Origin: Cytophagales bacterium
Lineage (GTDB): Bacteria > Bacteroidota > Bacteroidia > Cytophagales > Cyclobacteriaceae
Direction: 5' to 3'
Length of the DNA stretch: 7,887 bases
Assembly (NCBI GenBank): GCA_003541895.1
Contig: DPLR01000607.1
Location: forward strand, 1-7,887
Positions 7,251-7,887 of the stretch are shown here, piece by piece. The position numbers were made by a program, and so were the translations under genes. The notes below the pieces were generated by a model. That model was given only the letters and a program-made list of their open reading frames with translations. It did no database searches and was not told the origin of the DNA. The number at the start of each line of letters is the position of its first letter. Position 1 is the stretch's first letter.

Positions 7251-7887
7251 ATGAGCATCACAATTGGCCGCATCATTATTGGTGATGAAGCTCTGCATAA
7301 AATTCTAGATTTTTTGCCGTACCCGTTTTTGGTGGCCAGGGAAATAAATGGGGTGCTACATCACGTGTATATCAATCAGAAATTCAGAGACGAAATTGGT
7401 TATACAATTGAGGAAATACCAACCATGGTTGAGTGGTTTAAATTTGCCTATCCTAATCTCGATTACAGAAAACAAGTAGAAGAAAATTGGTCGTTAAGGG
7501 TTAAGGCTTCTGAATCATCAGGGTTGGGATCAGTCTCTATGCAAACCCGTGTGCATACCAAAATTTCGGGCGATCGATGGTACGAAATCAAATCATCCCT
7601 TGACAACCCTCATATGGTGGCTTTCATCGACATTCATGCCAATAAAAGTCGCGAAGAAAGTTTAAAAGTGATGAACAGCAACCATGATCGTGTACTTTCA
7701 ATTTTAGGTCATGACCTCCGTGTGCCAATCAATCAACTCTATTCTCTTTCTGAGATGGCACTTAAAGAGCAAATTACCAAAGAAGAGTTTTCACAAGTGG
7801 TGGCCAATGTAAACGCAAGCGCCCTTCAGAGCATGGAATTTCTTTCCACCACGCTAACCTGGGCAAAATCCAATTTTGATGTGATCG
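7251..7887 (+). CDS. Cytoplasmic PAS-domain sensor histidine kinase (3' end outside window)
   Basis: The frame is open from the ATG at 7251 to the window edge: 212 complete codons, with the C-terminus missing. There is no signal peptide and no membrane helix, so the visible part is cytoplasmic. Residues 15-130 look like a PAS domain (FLPYPFLVAREINGV, then YINQKFRDEIGYTIEEIP and the EWFKFAYPNLDYRKQV stretch). Residues 138-210 form the HisKA dimerisation domain: VLSILGHDLRVPINQL carries the phospho-acceptor His154, and the second helix ends in the LTWAKSNFD motif seen in related Bacteroidota kinases. The ATPase domain should follow outside the window. Upstream in-frame sequence is open back to a TAG at 7197-7199, with a TTG at 7215, but the ATG fits best. 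It lies 94 bases after the regulator gene and could be read with it or from its own promoter. The HisKA class differs from the HisKA_3 kinase upstream, so it probably has another partner. Confidence 0.88.
   Translation, partial: MSITIGRIIIGDEALHKILDFLPYPFLVAREINGVLHHVYINQKFRDEIGYTIEEIPTMVEWFKFAYPNLDYRKQVEENWSLRVKASESSGLGSVSMQTRVHTKISGDRWYEIKSSLDNPHMVAFIDIHANKSREESLKVMNSNHDRVLSILGHDLRVPINQLYSLSEMALKEQITKEEFSQVVANVNASALQSMEFLSTTLTWAKSNFDVI

Overview
The window looks like chromosomal DNA of a member of the Bacteroidota, probably of the order Cytophagales. I base this on moderate to low GC, the absence of Shine-Dalgarno sequences ahead of most starts, TAnnTTTG-like promoter boxes, and gene families typical of that phylum: an orphan 800-residue FtsX-type permease, a Reg_prop/Y_Y_Y propeller histidine kinase, and a PAS kinase with a WAKS motif. 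I see no mobile element, tRNA, rRNA or CRISPR array. Coding density is high and the longest non-coding gap is about 130 bases.

Left arm, minus strand (read from 3504 toward 1): a complete ABC-transporter-type permease with two FtsX domains and eight predicted membrane helices, followed 54 bases later by a secreted protein with a TPR-like N-terminus and an SMP-30/gluconolactonase-like beta-propeller. That second gene runs off the left edge of the window. The two probably share a transcript.

Right arm, plus strand: a 128-base divergent intergenic region separates the permease from a two-component system. Its first gene is a periplasmic propeller sensor histidine kinase (best start 3633; 964 residues). 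Its stop overlaps the start of a NarL/LuxR-type response regulator in an ATGA junction. After a 94-base gap there is a second, cytoplasmic PAS histidine kinase that runs off the right edge.

A reasonable working model is that the propeller kinase senses something in the periplasm and phosphorylates the co-encoded regulator, which then acts on the shared divergent promoter region and so on the permease and secreted propeller protein. That link is inferred from gene order only. All domain calls come from reading motifs by eye. No feature clearly demands a wholly new system. The most worthwhile points are the kinase-permease divergent module, the altered metal-site residues in the SMP-30-like protein, the motif-poor stretch in the sensor propeller, and a possible near-leaderless promoter ahead of the last gene.
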